Assembly (NCBI RefSeq): GCF_006965485.1
Contig: NZ_CP041360.1
Coordinates: forward strand, 6,986,501-7,050,500
Source: Spirosoma sp. KCTC 42546
GTDB lineage: Bacteria; Bacteroidota; Bacteroidia; Cytophagales; Spirosomataceae
Reading direction: 5' to 3'
DNA: 64,000 nucleotides
Position 1 is the first letter of the stretch. Every line of letters starts with the position of its first letter. The notes under the pieces are model-generated. The model was given only the letters and a program-made list of their open reading frames with translations, made no database searches and was not told the DNA's origin. Below are positions 63,761 through 64,000 of the stretch, one piece after another. The translations under genes were made by a program, and so were the position numbers.

Positions 63761-63950
63761 ATGAATACGAAACAATTTTTCTGGGCAACCTATACAATTT
63801 CCATTATTACTGGTATATTTTGCCTGTACTATTATTTTTTTTACTAAAAGTACATTTCCGTATTTACTGCTAGGGCAAACGTATGAACAAATTTCCTTTG
63901 GCACGTCCTTAAAATGGCCCATTTTTAAAGAAGTAATCAGGAAGTTATGA
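63761..63950 (+). pseudogene. Small membrane/secreted protein, frameshifted in a T8 tract
   Basis: Begins MNTKQFFWATYTISIITGIF, one membrane helix, and stops at TAA 63845-63847 after a T8 run. Removing one T continues with STFPYLLLGQTYEQISFGTS and LKWPIFKEVIRKL to TGA 63948-63950, which looks coding. Sequencing error, inactivation or switching cannot be told apart. The remaining 50 bases of the window hold no feature. Confidence 0.4.
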
Positions 63951-64000
63951 GAAGGCTGCCAATGAAAATTAGGTTGAATTAGGTAAACCATATCGAAAAT

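Overview
The window looks like a chromosome segment from a Bacteroidetes bacterium of the Cytophagales, most like Spirosoma or a close relative; this is inferred, not searched. The reasons are Bacteroidetes-type promoters (TTG, about 20 bp, then TAnnTTTG), a type IX secretion (gliding-motility type B) sorting domain, many SusD-free accessory oxidoreductase/AraC modules, a SAM riboswitch ahead of metY-metX, and LytTR/His_kinase signalling. Base composition is near 50 % GC, falling sharply in the last 2 kb.

Layout. 0-4.4 kb: two tandem, almost identical secreted adhesin-like genes (the first cut by the window edge). 4.4-12.5 kb: housekeeping and metabolism (YebC family, lysA, PhoD-type phosphatase, NagB-like sugar isomerase/deaminase, NCS2 purine permease, exported MTA/SAH nucleosidase, lipase). 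12.5-17.8 kb: a scarred stretch with a broken serine hydrolase, a propeller remnant, an AraC regulator, a DUF1772 gene, a DUF2141/DUF1772 deletion fusion, a frameshifted outer-membrane barrel gene and a metallo-beta-lactamase-fold hydrolase. 17.8-30.4 kb: an accessory redox region in which AraC regulators alternate with short-chain dehydrogenases, aldo/keto reductases, SnoaL/NTF2 proteins, an epoxide hydrolase, DoxX and an SMP-30-like lipoprotein. 30.7-32.4 kb: an intact IS1182-type insertion sequence. 32.7-41.2 kb: two esterases, methionine synthesis (riboswitch, metY, metX), DUF721, a methyltransferase, a decayed GT87 glycosyltransferase, and an overlapping polysaccharide deacetylase and GT2 pair. 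41.8-51.1 kb: CocE-type hydrolase, Na+/H+ antiporter, Kir potassium channel, LD-carboxypeptidase, SDR, M20 amidohydrolase, SnoaL, DUF4126.

51.1-64 kb is the most interesting part: an island of small peptides and their machinery. It holds (i) a double-glycine leader peptide followed by an eight-cysteine partner protein, (ii) a multiply broken ABC transporter/M1 peptidase gene, (iii) a XRE regulator, a LytTR response regulator and a LytS-type kinase, (iv) a short Cys/Thr/Ser peptide, a receiver-like protein that has lost every phosphotransfer residue, and a full-length LanB dehydratase, (v) a small acidic protein and a small lipoprotein, and (vi) two consecutive double-glycine, GxxxG-containing peptides followed by a CPBP-family membrane protein (putative two-peptide bacteriocin and immunity) and several tiny membrane ORFs. 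Two regulatory codes tie the island together in sequence: three sites with pairs of ATTRGTCGAA repeats exactly 21 bp apart (the geometry expected of LytTR sites), and three copies of a TATAACCTAATYGWATAA element placed 78, 78 and 58 bp upstream of a SAnnTTTG -10-like box ahead of three small genes. Recent decay is visible throughout the window (nonsense, homopolymer frameshifts, deletion fusions), and many gene ends carry long perfect inverted repeats.
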